Assembly: GCA_934254835.1 (NCBI GenBank)
Contig: CAKQMI010000004.1
Location: forward strand, 1 to 55,554
Origin: an uncultured Clostridia bacterium
GTDB lineage: Bacteria > Bacillota > Clostridia > Christensenellales > CAG-917
Direction of reading: 5' to 3'
DNA length: 55,554 bases
Shown here: positions 17,708-25,555 of the stretch, piece by piece
Layout of the letters: each line of letters begins with the position of its first letter
Position numbering within the stretch: the stretch's first letter is position 1
Position numbers and translations under genes: made by a program
Notes under the pieces: model-generated
The model's database searches: none
What the model was told of the DNA's origin: nothing
Seen by the model: the letters and a program-made list of their open reading frames with translations, nothing else

Positions 17708-18802
17708 TTACAAAACAAGTCCTATGATAAGACCGCCGACGATTGCCGACGCGATTTGCCCCGACACGTTTGCGCCCACCGCGTGCATCAAAAGGTGGTT
17801 GGACGGATCTTCTTTCAGCCCCATTTTCTGCACTATTCTCGCACTCATCGGGAACGCCGAAATGCCCGCCGCCCCTATCATCGGATTGACCTTTTCTTTT
17901 GTGAACAGGTTCATGACTTTTGCAAGCATTATGCCCGAGAACGTGTCGAAAATGAATGCGCAAAGTCCCAGTCCCATAATCATCAAAGTCTGCACCTTCA
18001 CAAAGTTTTCGGCTTTCATCGTGAACGCTATGGTTATGCCCAAAAACAGTGTGACAAGGTTTGCAAGCACGTCTTTTGCCGTGTCGGTGAGGCTGTTGAG
18101 CACTCCGCACTCTCTGATAAGGTTGCCGAACATCAGCATGCCCACAAGCGACAGCGACGCCGGCGCGATAAGTCCCGCAACGATAGTGACGAGTATGGGG
18201 AACAAAATCTTCGTGCGCTTCGACACCGACTGAGGCTTATAATCCATACGAATCATACGCTCTTTTTTGGTGGTCGTAAGTTTGATGACTGCAGGCTGAA
18301 TAATCGGCACAAGCGCCATATACGAATACGCCACCACCATAATAGGTCCGACGTAATTGCTCTTCAGCGTTTGCGCGACGACGATCGACGTGGGACCGTC
18401 CGCCGCCCCGATTATGCCTATGGACGCCGCGTCTTCGATGCTAAATCCGCAAGCCGACGCAAGCAATATCGTCAAAAATATCCCGAACTGCGCCGCCCCG
18501 CCGAATAAAAACAACTTCGGATTGGCAAGCAACGGACCGAAATCAATCATCGCGCCTATACCTATAAACAGTATGAGTGGCATAATCTCGTTCATCTCGA
18601 TTCCGATTGCAAAAAGACTGCTCATCACGCCTTCCGCACCCGAAAACGGTATGTTGATGAGGATTGCACCGAATCCCATCGGCAGTAACAGCGCGGGCTC
18701 CATATCTTTTTTGATTGCAAGGAAAATCAACAGCGCGCCGATACACCACATTATCACCTGTTGCCAAGTGACCGCGGTAATTGTCTCGTACAAAAATTCC
18801 AT
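17708..18802 (-). CDS. sodium ion-translocating decarboxylase beta subunit (OadB/GcdB/MmdB type)
   Basis: Integral membrane protein that couples decarboxylation of a carboxybiotin to Na+ export. The 364-residue protein has about nine hydrophobic helices and the family signature GIIGAADGPTSIVVAQTL with the key Asp, plus GAAGISAFPMSARIVQ near the C-terminus. The start at 18802 follows AGGAGG; an in-frame ATG 8 codons upstream lacks one. The carboxyltransferase alpha subunit and the biotin carrier are not in this window, so the acid used (oxaloacetate, methylmalonyl-CoA or glutaconyl-CoA) cannot be assigned. An inverted-repeat element ends 44 bp upstream. Confidence 0.88.
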   Translation of the reverse strand: MEFLYETITAVTWQQVIMWCIGALLIFLAIKKDMEPALLLPMGFGAILINIPFSGAEGVMSSLFAIGIEMNEIMPLILFIGIGAMIDFGPLLANPKLFLFGGAAQFGIFLTILLASACGFSIEDAASIGIIGAADGPTSIVVAQTLKSNYVGPIMVVAYSYMALVPIIQPAVIKLTTTKKERMIRMDYKPQSVSKRTKILFPILVTIVAGLIAPASLSLVGMLMFGNLIRECGVLNSLTDTAKDVLANLVTLFLGITIAFTMKAENFVKVQTLMIMGLGLCAFIFDTFSGIMLAKVMNLFTKEKVNPMIGAAGISAFPMSARIVQKMGLKEDPSNHLLMHAVGANVSGQIASAIVGGLIIGLVL

Positions 18803-18846
18803 AACGCCTCCTATTTTTAATTCCAACCAAGTCTAATAACCGTAGC

Positions 18847-19126
18847 ATACCAGACAGGAATAATACGAACAGTGGTCTTGCTCCGTGTTTTTGACCAAAA
18901 CTTCGTTACGCTCACGGTTTATACATACAGTATTAACCCGCTCGCGTGCCTTGTTTTCGTCTAAAAACGCGGGGCAATACTCCTTAGACCAAACCGTCGA
19001 GATTTTCGATGATTTTTGGAAAAGACGAACGCAGTTGTACTTTATATTGTACTACAAGCGAGTATTTTCAAAAAAGCGCGCAAATATCGGCGTTTTTGCA
19101 CAGTTCGTATTGTTACTGTCTGGTAT
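18847..19126. mobile_element. 280-bp non-coding element with 28-bp terminal inverted repeats (MITE-like)
   Basis: The left end (18847-18874, starts ATACCAGACAG) and right end (19099-19126, ends CTGTCTGGTAT) are inverted copies matching at 25 of 28 positions. If the outer TA is read as a duplicated target, the element is 274 bp (18850-19123) flanked by TA, as in IS630/Tc1-mariner-type elements. No transposase fits inside: the one open frame on plus (18885-19175) runs out of the element and has no ribosome site. It separates the ilvE terminator from oadB, 44 bp upstream of the oadB ATG. A diverged relative of its inner part lies near 27.5 kb. Confidence 0.72.
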
Positions 19127-19161
19127 AAAAAAAGACAAGACTGAACGTATGAACAGTCTTG
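19127..19161 (-). terminator. intrinsic terminator downstream of ilvE
   Basis: Eight-bp stem CAAGACTG/CAGTCTTG with a 10-nt loop, followed on minus by TC and seven T. The T run abuts the right end of the inverted-repeat element. The 120 bp between it and the ilvE stop hold no gene; a small CGTCAT-ATA-ATGACG palindrome lies at 19210-19224. Confidence 0.75.
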
Positions 19162-19283
19162 CCAATTGTGATTAAACCAGAATAAAAATTCGTGTTAGTG
19201 ACTTAATCTCGTCATATAATGACGACGGCTACTCCCTATTACGACAATATGATAATCAACGGGCGCCGATTTGTCAAGAATTT

Positions 19284-20339
19284 TTAATTAAGTCTTATTA
19301 GCCAACCGAACTCGTCTTTGATTCTTCCGTACTGGATACCCGTCAAAGTGTCGTAAAGCCACGAGGTGATTTTGCCCATTTTGCCGTCGTTTATCGTCAT
19401 AATATCGTTTTTGTATCCGATTGTGCCGACGGGCGAAATGACCGCCGCGGTGCCTGTGCCGAACGCTTCGTTCAGTTTCCCTTCTTTGTAGTCTTCCTCA
19501 AGTTCGTCAATGGAAACGGCGCGTTCTTCGACGGTGTATCCCGCCTTCTTCAAAACCTTGATTGCGCTGTCACGGGTGATGCCGGGGAGGATTGTGCCGT
19601 CCAGCCACGGGGTGACCACTTTGCCGTCAAGGACGAAAAACATATTCATACTGCCGACTTCGCTGACGTACTTTCTTTCTTTGGCGTCCATCCACAAAAC
19701 TTGGTCGTATCCTTTTTGTTTGGCGACTTCCGCCGCAAGAAGGCTCGACGCATAGTTGCCACCGCATTTGCACTCGCCCGTTCCGCCGAGAGCCGCGCGA
19801 TTGTACACGTCCTCGACGTAAATCTTCGTAGGTTCGAGCCCGTGAGCGTAATAACTTCCGACGGGACTTAAAATCACGAAAAAGATATATTTTTTGCTGG
19901 GGTGCACGCCCAAAAAGTTTTCGGTGGCGATCATCGTCGGACGAATGTACAAACTCGTGCCGGGCATTGTGGGAATCCAGTCTTTTTCGATGCGGACAAG
20001 TTCAAAAAGTCCTTCCAAAACTTCGTCCACGGGAAGTTCTGCCATGCAAAGACGCTTTGCGCTTCTGTTCATACGCAAAATATTGTCGCGCGGGCGGAAC
20101 ATCGTGATTTTTCCTTCGTCGTTTTTGTAGGCTTTCAATCCCTCAAAAATCTCCTGACCATAATGCAAAACGACGCTGGCGGGACTTACCGCAATGTCCG
20201 AAAAAGGTCTGATTTCGACCTCGCCCCATTTGCCGTCGTTGTACTCGAGATACAGCATGTGATCGGTGAAATATTTTCCGAACCCGAGGTTGTTGAAATC
20301 GGGTTTTTGCTTCAACGTTTGAGCCAAATTGATTTTCAT
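19284..20339 (-). CDS. ilvE: branched-chain amino acid aminotransferase
   Basis: PLP enzyme of fold type IV that interconverts Val, Leu and Ile with their 2-oxo acids. The 351-residue length and the KCGGNYASS segment (containing the PLP lysine) fit the class II, eukaryote-like BCAT branch. Other motifs: VVLHYGQEIFEGLKAYK, RPRDNILRMNRSAKRL, EVGSMNMFFV and ILPGITRDSAIKV. It is last in the aminotransferase-tyrS-yigZ-ilvE operon and has a GAGG site. No T-box leader is visible in the short gap upstream. Confidence 0.93.
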   Translation of the reverse strand: MKINLAQTLKQKPDFNNLGFGKYFTDHMLYLEYNDGKWGEVEIRPFSDIAVSPASVVLHYGQEIFEGLKAYKNDEGKITMFRPRDNILRMNRSAKRLCMAELPVDEVLEGLFELVRIEKDWIPTMPGTSLYIRPTMIATENFLGVHPSKKYIFFVILSPVGSYYAHGLEPTKIYVEDVYNRAALGGTGECKCGGNYASSLLAAEVAKQKGYDQVLWMDAKERKYVSEVGSMNMFFVLDGKVVTPWLDGTILPGITRDSAIKVLKKAGYTVEERAVSIDELEEDYKEGKLNEAFGTGTAAVISPVGTIGYKNDIMTINDGKMGKITSWLYDTLTGIQYGRIKDEFGWLIRLN

Positions 20340-20361
20340 AAACGTTTATACCTCAAAAAAA

Positions 20362-20988
20362 TTATTCAAAGACGTAGTATTTTTCGTCACCGCATTTCAC
20401 GGTGACTTGTCCCAAAAGCGCGCTTGTTACGTCGGACGCTATTTTGTCCTTATACTCTTTCGGGACGGCAATCGTCATTTTGACGTTGTCGGCAAAATCG
20501 GTACTTAAAGTGGCAAAAACCTTGTCTTTAAGTGCCTGCAACAGCACATTGTACATTTCGTACCCGCACGTTATTTTTAGTGAAACGCCAACGACGTTTT
20601 TGACGATTTTTGCATTGTCGACGGCTTCGGCAACGGCGCGCGTATATGCCGAAACAAGCCCGCCCGCGCCAAGTTTTATACCGCCGAAATATCTTGTGAC
20701 GACCACCGCCGTCATAAAAATACCTTTCTTTTTCAACACTTCCAGCATGGGTTGCCCCGCCGTCCCCTGTGGCTCGCCGTCGTCGGAAAAGCGTTGCTCG
20801 GTGCCCGCAAAATTACTGATGAAAGCATAGCAATTGTGCGTCGCGTCCGAGTACTTTTTCTTGACGCTTTTCACAAACGACAAGGCGTCGTCAAAACCGT
20901 CGATATTTTTTAATGTGCAGATAAATCTGCTTTTTTGAATGACGATTTCGTGCGAGGTTTCGCCCTGTGCCGAAAGGTAAAAATCCAT
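20362..20988 (-). CDS. YigZ/IMPACT family protein
   Basis: A 208-residue protein with the UPF0029 N-terminal domain: RFICTLKN, ATHNCYAFI, RFSDDGEPQGTAGQPML and VVTRYFGGIKLGAGGLVSAYTRA. The C-terminal half is the DUF1949 ferredoxin-like domain. The family binds nucleic acids or ribosomes; its bacterial role is not settled. Its start overlaps the tyrS stop by 1 bp. Confidence 0.9.
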   Translation of the reverse strand: MDFYLSAQGETSHEIVIQKSRFICTLKNIDGFDDALSFVKSVKKKYSDATHNCYAFISNFAGTEQRFSDDGEPQGTAGQPMLEVLKKKGIFMTAVVVTRYFGGIKLGAGGLVSAYTRAVAEAVDNAKIVKNVVGVSLKITCGYEMYNVLLQALKDKVFATLSTDFADNVKMTIAVPKEYKDKIASDVTSALLGQVTVKCGDEKYYVFE

Positions 20989-22181
20989 TATTTTACGCTC
21001 ACCTTAAAGTGAACTTTTTTGCCCTTGTGAATTATAAATTCGCGGTCGGTGACCTCGGCGTTGACGTCCGAAATTTTGTCGTCGTTTACGCGGATACCAC
21101 CGCCTTCGATAAGGCGACGCGCCTCGCTTTTGCTGGGAGCGACACCGATTGCAACCAAAATATCGATGACTTTCGTCGTGCCGTTTTCGATTGTTTTTTC
21201 GGGCATTTCCGCACCGTCGCCGAACGCGCCTTTCGACTGTTTCAACGCGGTTTCAGCGTCCTCTTCGCCGTGGACGAGTTTGGTAAGTTCATACGCCAAA
21301 ACCTCTTTTGCGCGGTTCATACGCTCGTCCTTGAACTTGCAAAGTTCCTTGATTTCGCCAAGGTCGATTTCGGTCAAAAGATTCAAGCAGTTTTCAACGT
21401 CGGCGTCGTCGATATTGCGCCAGTACTGGAAAAATTCATAAGGCGAAGTTTTTTCGCGGTCAAGCCACACCGCGCCTTTTTGCGTTTTGCCCATCTTCTT
21501 GCCCTCGGACGTGGTGAGGAGCGACGAAGTCATTGCGAAAGCGTCCTTACCCTCTTTTCGTCTTATGAGGTCGACGCCCGCCAGCATATTCGACCACTGG
21601 TCGTCGCCACCGCATTCGAGCTCGCACCCGTACTCGCGGTTGAGCACCAAAAAGTCGTACGCCTGCATCAGCATATAGTTGAACTCCAAAAAGGTCAGCC
21701 CTTTTTCAAGACGTTGTTTATAGCACTCCGCCGTCAGCATTTTATTGACGGAAAACACACTGCCGATTTCGCGCAAGAAGTCGATATAATTCAAGTCTTT
21801 CAGCCAGTCGGCGTTGTTGACCATAATGGCGGCGTTGTCGCCCTCGAAAGACAAAAACTTGCTCATTTGCTGTCTGAAGCAATCGCAATTGTGCTTGACG
21901 GTTTCCTCGGTCATGACTTTTCTCAGGTCGCTTCTTCCCGACGGATCGCCGATCATACCCGTGCCACCGCCGATGAGGATAATGGGACGATGTCCCGCCT
22001 TTTGCATCCATCTCATAACGATAAGTTGAATGAAGTGACCGACGTGCAGACTGTCCGCCGTCGGATCGAATCCGATGTAAAACGACATTTGCTCGGAGCC
22101 AAGTTTCTTATATAAATCCTCTTCGTAGACGGTTTGTTTGATAAACCCGCGCGCTTTGAGAGTGTCGAATACGTTTTCCAT
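20988..22181 (-). CDS. tyrS: tyrosyl-tRNA synthetase
   Basis: Charges tRNA-Tyr. The 397-residue class I synthetase has HVGH in DSLHVGHFIQL (HIGH motif), the KMSKS equivalent KMGKT, and a C-terminal S4 RNA-binding domain (about 335-397) starting APSKSEARRLI. Sequence style is closer to the TyrZ-like group (GFDPTADSLHVGH, GGGTGMIGDPSGRSDLR). It follows the aminotransferase by only 6 bp, so there is no room for its own T-box leader. Confidence 0.95.
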   Translation of the reverse strand: MENVFDTLKARGFIKQTVYEEDLYKKLGSEQMSFYIGFDPTADSLHVGHFIQLIVMRWMQKAGHRPIILIGGGTGMIGDPSGRSDLRKVMTEETVKHNCDCFRQQMSKFLSFEGDNAAIMVNNADWLKDLNYIDFLREIGSVFSVNKMLTAECYKQRLEKGLTFLEFNYMLMQAYDFLVLNREYGCELECGGDDQWSNMLAGVDLIRRKEGKDAFAMTSSLLTTSEGKKMGKTQKGAVWLDREKTSPYEFFQYWRNIDDADVENCLNLLTEIDLGEIKELCKFKDERMNRAKEVLAYELTKLVHGEEDAETALKQSKGAFGDGAEMPEKTIENGTTKVIDILVAIGVAPSKSEARRLIEGGGIRVNDDKISDVNAEVTDREFIIHKGKKVHFKVSVK

Positions 22182-22187
22182 TTTAAT

Positions 22188-23381
22188 TTAGTCCTCCAAA
22201 AGTTTCGTAAAATATTCAGCAAGGGATTTAATCCCCTTTTCGATTTGTTGTGTCGTGGCGTTTGAGTAATTCAAACGGAAAGTGTTGAAAGTTTTGCCGT
22301 CCGCGAAGAACGAACTGCCGGGGACGTAGGCGCAATTTGTTTTTTCGACGACGTCCTTAAAGATTTCGTCGGTGTTGACGCCCTTTCTTGCAAACTCCGC
22401 AAAAATGAAGAGTCCGCCGTCGGGGTTGGTGAACCTTATACCCTTGGGCATAAACTTTGTGATTGCGTCGTACATTGCGTCCTTTTTCGCTTTGTAAATC
22501 GGCACGATTTCTTTGAGGTGGGGCTCGATGCGCCCTTCCCTTAAATACATGTCGATAATCGCCTGCGAAAGCGACGAAGTATGCACGTCGGACGCCTGCT
22601 TTCCAATCGTGAGTTTCCTGATGATTTCGGGAGAAGCCACTACGACGCCCGTCCGAAGCCCCGGAGCAATCACCTTTGAAAAACTCGTCTGATAAATAAC
22701 GATGCCGTCGTCGTTGTCAAAAGACTTTATCGCGGGGACGGGACTGCCCGAAAACCTTATCTCGCCGTAAGGGTTGTCCTCAAGGATAATCACGCCGTGT
22801 TTTTTGCAGATGGCGTGTATCGCTTCTCGTTTTTCAAGCGAGAGAGTCTTACCCGTCGGGTTGCTGAAATTCGGCACAAGATACAAAATCTTTGGCGAAT
22901 ACAGCACGATTTTTTTGGCAAGGTCGACGATATTTATGCCGTCGAAGTCGCTGTCGACGCCGATTGCCTCGCCCTCGTAGGTTTTGAGAATATGCAACGC
23001 GGCAAGATAGGTGGGGTTTTCGACAAGCACGCGGTCGCCCTTGTTGATGAACGCCTTGAACGTCAAATCGATGCCCTGCTGACCGCCCGACACGATAAGA
23101 GTTTGGTCGGGGGTTGCCGTGACGCCGTCGCGACGAACGTACTCGCCCGCGGACTCGATAAGCGGACGATATCCTTCCGTCCCACCGTACTGCAAAATCT
23201 CGGCGCCGTGACAGGTGAGGACTTTGTCGGCGATTTCCTTGATTTCGTCAACGGGCAAAGTCTCTTTCGCGGGGAAGCCCCCTGCAAAGCTGACGATACC
23301 GGGCGTTGACAACAGCTTGAAAATCTCGCGAATGGCGTTGCCTTTCAGGTTTTTTATTCTGTCTGAAAACTGATAATCCAT
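22188..23381 (-). CDS. PLP-dependent aminotransferase (class I/II, LysN/AAT type)
   Basis: A 397-residue fold-type I aminotransferase: GIVSFAGGFPAKETLP near the N-terminus, SGGQQGIDLTFKAFINKGD, VPNFSNPTGKTLS, DNPYGEIRF, and the PLP lysine in YQTSFSKVIAPGLRTG. It resembles 2-aminoadipate and aromatic aminotransferases related to the MocR C-terminal domain. Next to tyrS and ilvE, a role in aromatic or branched amino acid transamination is plausible, but the substrate is not readable. Start at 23381 matches the family N-terminus; an ATG at 23399 is an alternative, and neither has a strong ribosome site. Confidence 0.85.
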   Translation of the reverse strand: MDYQFSDRIKNLKGNAIREIFKLLSTPGIVSFAGGFPAKETLPVDEIKEIADKVLTCHGAEILQYGGTEGYRPLIESAGEYVRRDGVTATPDQTLIVSGGQQGIDLTFKAFINKGDRVLVENPTYLAALHILKTYEGEAIGVDSDFDGINIVDLAKKIVLYSPKILYLVPNFSNPTGKTLSLEKREAIHAICKKHGVIILEDNPYGEIRFSGSPVPAIKSFDNDDGIVIYQTSFSKVIAPGLRTGVVVASPEIIRKLTIGKQASDVHTSSLSQAIIDMYLREGRIEPHLKEIVPIYKAKKDAMYDAITKFMPKGIRFTNPDGGLFIFAEFARKGVNTDEIFKDVVEKTNCAYVPGSSFFADGKTFNTFRLNYSNATTQQIEKGIKSLAEYFTKLLED

Positions 23382-23425
23382 TGTTTTCCAACTTTCCATA
23401 AACTTTATTGTATTATTTATAGAAC

Positions 23426-23434
23426 AGTATATCA
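23426..23434 (-). promoter_or_regulatory. extended -10 promoter of the aminotransferase operon
   Basis: TGATATACT on the minus strand (extended -10), about 45 bp upstream of the chosen start. The -35 region is weak. The same string, TGATATACTGTT, occurs in the divergent promoter at 23536. Confidence 0.5.
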
Positions 23435-23535
23435 CATAACCCGCTCAAACTGCAAAGGATATTCGGGTACAAAATGCAACCTTTCGTATTTTTTTTGTTA
23501 ATATCGCGATAACGCTTTTATTTTTTCAACGTTTA

Positions 23536-23544
23536 TGATATACT
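23536..23544 (+). promoter_or_regulatory. extended -10 promoter of the scaffold-GGGtGRT operon
   Basis: TGATATACT on plus, with a weak -35. It is bracketed by an inverted repeat TTTCAAC (23524-23530) and GTTGAAA (23545-23551) separated by 14 bp, which could be an operator. Confidence 0.5.
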
Positions 23545-23591
23545 GTTGAAAGTTAAAATAATAACAAACTCTTTTCGGAGGTATATGACAA

Positions 23592-24284
23592 ATGCAATAC
23601 TCAAATGAAGTTGTTGAAATGTGCTGTGTCAAAAAAGGTCCCAACCACGGTCCCTCCCCCATTCCCGAGGAAGGCAAGTGGATTCAGGCAAAGGAAATTA
23701 AGGACATCAGCGGTTTCACCCACGGCGTAGGCTGGTGCGCTCCCCAACAAGGCGCGTGCAAACTCACACTCAACGTCAAAAACGGCGTTGTCGAAGAGGC
23801 TCTTGTCGAGACTCTCGGATGCAGTGGTATGACTCACTCGGCGGCTATGGCTGCAGAAATTCTCCCCGGCAAAACAATTCTCGAGGCTCTCAACACCGAC
23901 CTTGTTTGCGACGCAATCAACACCGCCATGCGCGAGCTGTTCTTGCAAATCGTTTACGGTCGCACGCAATCCGCTTTCTCTGACGACGGTCTTGTCGTCG
24001 GCGCATCGCTTGAGGACCTTGGCAAAGGTCTCAGAAGTCAGGTCGGCACTATGTTCTCCACCAAAGAAAAAGGCGTCCGCTATCTCGAAATGGCGGAAGG
24101 TTACGTCACCCGCGTCGGTCTTGACGAAGAAGGCGAAGTCATCGGATACGAATTCGTACACCTCGGAAAAATGATGGAAATGATCAAAAAAGGCGTCTCC
24201 GCCGACGAAGCCCTCAAAAAATGCACGGGAAGTTACGGCCGTTTCGCAACCGCCACAAAATATATCGATCCCCGCAAGGAATAA
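23592..24284 (+). CDS. NifU-like iron-sulfur cluster assembly scaffold protein
   Basis: A 230-residue protein related to the N-terminal domain of NifU/IscU. Candidate cluster ligands are the cysteines in VEMCCVKKG (11, 12), GWCAPQQGAC (about 49 and 56) and the conserved LGCSGMTHSAA. IscU-type scaffolds receive iron and sulfide and pass clusters to client proteins. This longer form pairs with GGGtGRT genes in Clostridia and Bacteroidetes. The start at 23592 lies 10 bp after GGAGG; an ATG at 23585 opens only a 7-codon frame and is too close to the site. No suf or isc genes are nearby. Confidence 0.8.
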   Translation: MQYSNEVVEMCCVKKGPNHGPSPIPEEGKWIQAKEIKDISGFTHGVGWCAPQQGACKLTLNVKNGVVEEALVETLGCSGMTHSAAMAAEILPGKTILEALNTDLVCDAINTAMRELFLQIVYGRTQSAFSDDGLVVGASLEDLGKGLRSQVGTMFSTKEKGVRYLEMAEGYVTRVGLDEEGEVIGYEFVHLGKMMEMIKKGVSADEALKKCTGSYGRFATATKYIDPRKE

Positions 24285-24299
24285 TAGGAGGATACTACT

Positions 24300-25301
24300 A
24301 TGATTAGATTCGAAGGTTATGAAAGACGTATTGATAAAATCAGCGGTGTCCTCAAAGAGTACGGCATCGCTTCCCTCGAAGAGGCTCAGAAAATCTGCCT
24401 CGATAAGGGCGTTGACTGCGAAGCACTTGTGAAAGGTATCCAACCCATCGCGTTCGACAACGCAGTGTGGGCTTACACCGTAGGTTGCGCAATCGCAATC
24501 AAGAAAAATTGCAAAAAAGCCGCGGACGCCGCAGAAGCAATCGGCATCGGCTTGCAATCGTTCTGTATCCCGGGCTCCGTCGCCGAAAACCGCAAGGTCG
24601 GTCTCGGTCACGGCAACCTCGCCGCTATGCTCCTTCGCGACGAAACCAAATGCTTTGCGTTCCTCGCAGGTCACGAAAGTTTCGCGGCGGCTGAAGGCGC
24701 AATCGGTATCGCTCGCTCGGCAAACAAGGTTCGCAAAGAGCCTCTGCAGGTCATCTTGAACGGTCTTGGCAAAGACGCCGCATATATCATCAGCCGTATC
24801 AACGGTTTCACCTACGTTGAGACCAACTACGACCAGTACACCGATACTTTGACCGTCGTCAAAACCACCGCTTACAGCGACGGCGAACGCGCAAAAGTTC
24901 GTTGCTATGGCGCAAACGACGTCAACGAAGGCGTTGCTATCATGCGTCACGAAAGCGTCGACGTGTCAATCACCGGCAACAGCACCAACCCCACCCGCTT
25001 CCAACATCCCGTCGCCGGCACTTACAAAAAATGGTGCTGGGACAACGGCAAAAAATACTTCTCGGTCGCATCGGGCGGTGGCACGGGACGTACCCTGCAC
25101 CCCGATAACATGGCTGCAGGCCCCGCTTCCTACGGCATGACCGATACCATGGGACGTATGCACAGCGACGCACAGTTCGCAGGGAGCAGTTCCGTTCCCG
25201 CTCACGTCGAAATGATGGGACTTATCGGTATGGGTAATAATCCTATGGTTGGCGCAACCGTTGCTTGTGCAGTTGCTGTACAAGAAGGTTTGAGTAAATA
25301 A
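24300..25301 (+). CDS. GGGtGRT family protein
   Basis: A 333-residue protein of the family named for its motif, here SGGGTGRTLHPDNM near residue 260. Other segments: GIGLQSFCIPGSVAENRKVGLGHGNLAAML near 80-110 and EGAIGIARSANKVRKEPLQVILNGLGKDAAYI near 130-160. The family has no established function; its steady pairing with a NifU-like scaffold suggests a role in Fe-S assembly or with an Fe-S client. It follows the scaffold gene by 15 bp with TAGGAGG. Its last 11 codons and stop are repeated 133 bp downstream. Confidence 0.82.
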   Translation: MIRFEGYERRIDKISGVLKEYGIASLEEAQKICLDKGVDCEALVKGIQPIAFDNAVWAYTVGCAIAIKKNCKKAADAAEAIGIGLQSFCIPGSVAENRKVGLGHGNLAAMLLRDETKCFAFLAGHESFAAAEGAIGIARSANKVRKEPLQVILNGLGKDAAYIISRINGFTYVETNYDQYTDTLTVVKTTAYSDGERAKVRCYGANDVNEGVAIMRHESVDVSITGNSTNPTRFQHPVAGTYKKWCWDNGKKYFSVASGGGTGRTLHPDNMAAGPASYGMTDTMGRMHSDAQFAGSSSVPAHVEMMGLIGMGNNPMVGATVACAVAVQEGLSK

Positions 25302-25436
25302 TAAAAGCAACGGGGGGTTTTTTATAAACCCGCTTCTTGCACAAACATCAAACGGCAATCGCAAGGTTGCCGTTTTTGGTTTATATAAAACCGCCAATTG
25401 TGCAGTTGCTGTACAAGAAGGTTTGAGCAAATAATA
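25265..25436 (+). repeat. duplicated 3' end of the GGGtGRT gene
   Basis: A 39-bp segment (25265-25303) holding the last codons, stop and following bases recurs at 25398-25436 with one mismatch (T to C). The offset is 133 bp, and a terminator hairpin follows each copy. It looks like a partial tandem duplication, or the residue of a lost second gene copy. Confidence 0.85.
25350..25377 (+). terminator. terminator after GGGtGRT gene
   Basis: Nine-bp stem AAACGGCAA/TTGCCGTTT with an 8-nt loop and a T5 run. Confidence 0.75.
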
Positions 25437-25455
25437 GGAACAATTTTTCAGTCAA

Positions 25456-25481
25456 AAACGGCACTCGCAAGAGTGCCGTTT
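25456..25481. terminator. second, convergent terminator
   Basis: Perfect 11-bp stem AAACGGCACTC/GAGTGCCGTTT closed by a GCAA tetraloop. It follows the duplicated 3' end and also faces the end of the histidine kinase gene on minus, so it likely separates the two convergent units. Confidence 0.8.
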
Positions 25482-25555
25482 ACTTTTGATTTTGTTGGTT
25501 TTGTTCCTCATTATTCCCTCGTCGTTTTGCTCCTCAAAATGACGCGGTATAAACG

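Noticed and set aside
18885..19175. 96-codon open frame on plus across the inverted-repeat element
   Set aside because: Runs out of the element into the ilvE terminator, has no ribosome site, and the related copy at 27.5 kb does not keep the frame in the same way.
22182..22187. T-box leader for tyrS
   Set aside because: Only 6 bp separate tyrS from the aminotransferase gene, and the leader of the aminotransferase is about 40 nt.
23601..24950. 449-codon open frame on minus opposite the scaffold and GGGtGRT genes
   Set aside because: It is the shadow of two well-supported plus-strand genes; no ribosome site, and the translation is Phe/Ala/Val/Asp-rich without any family pattern.
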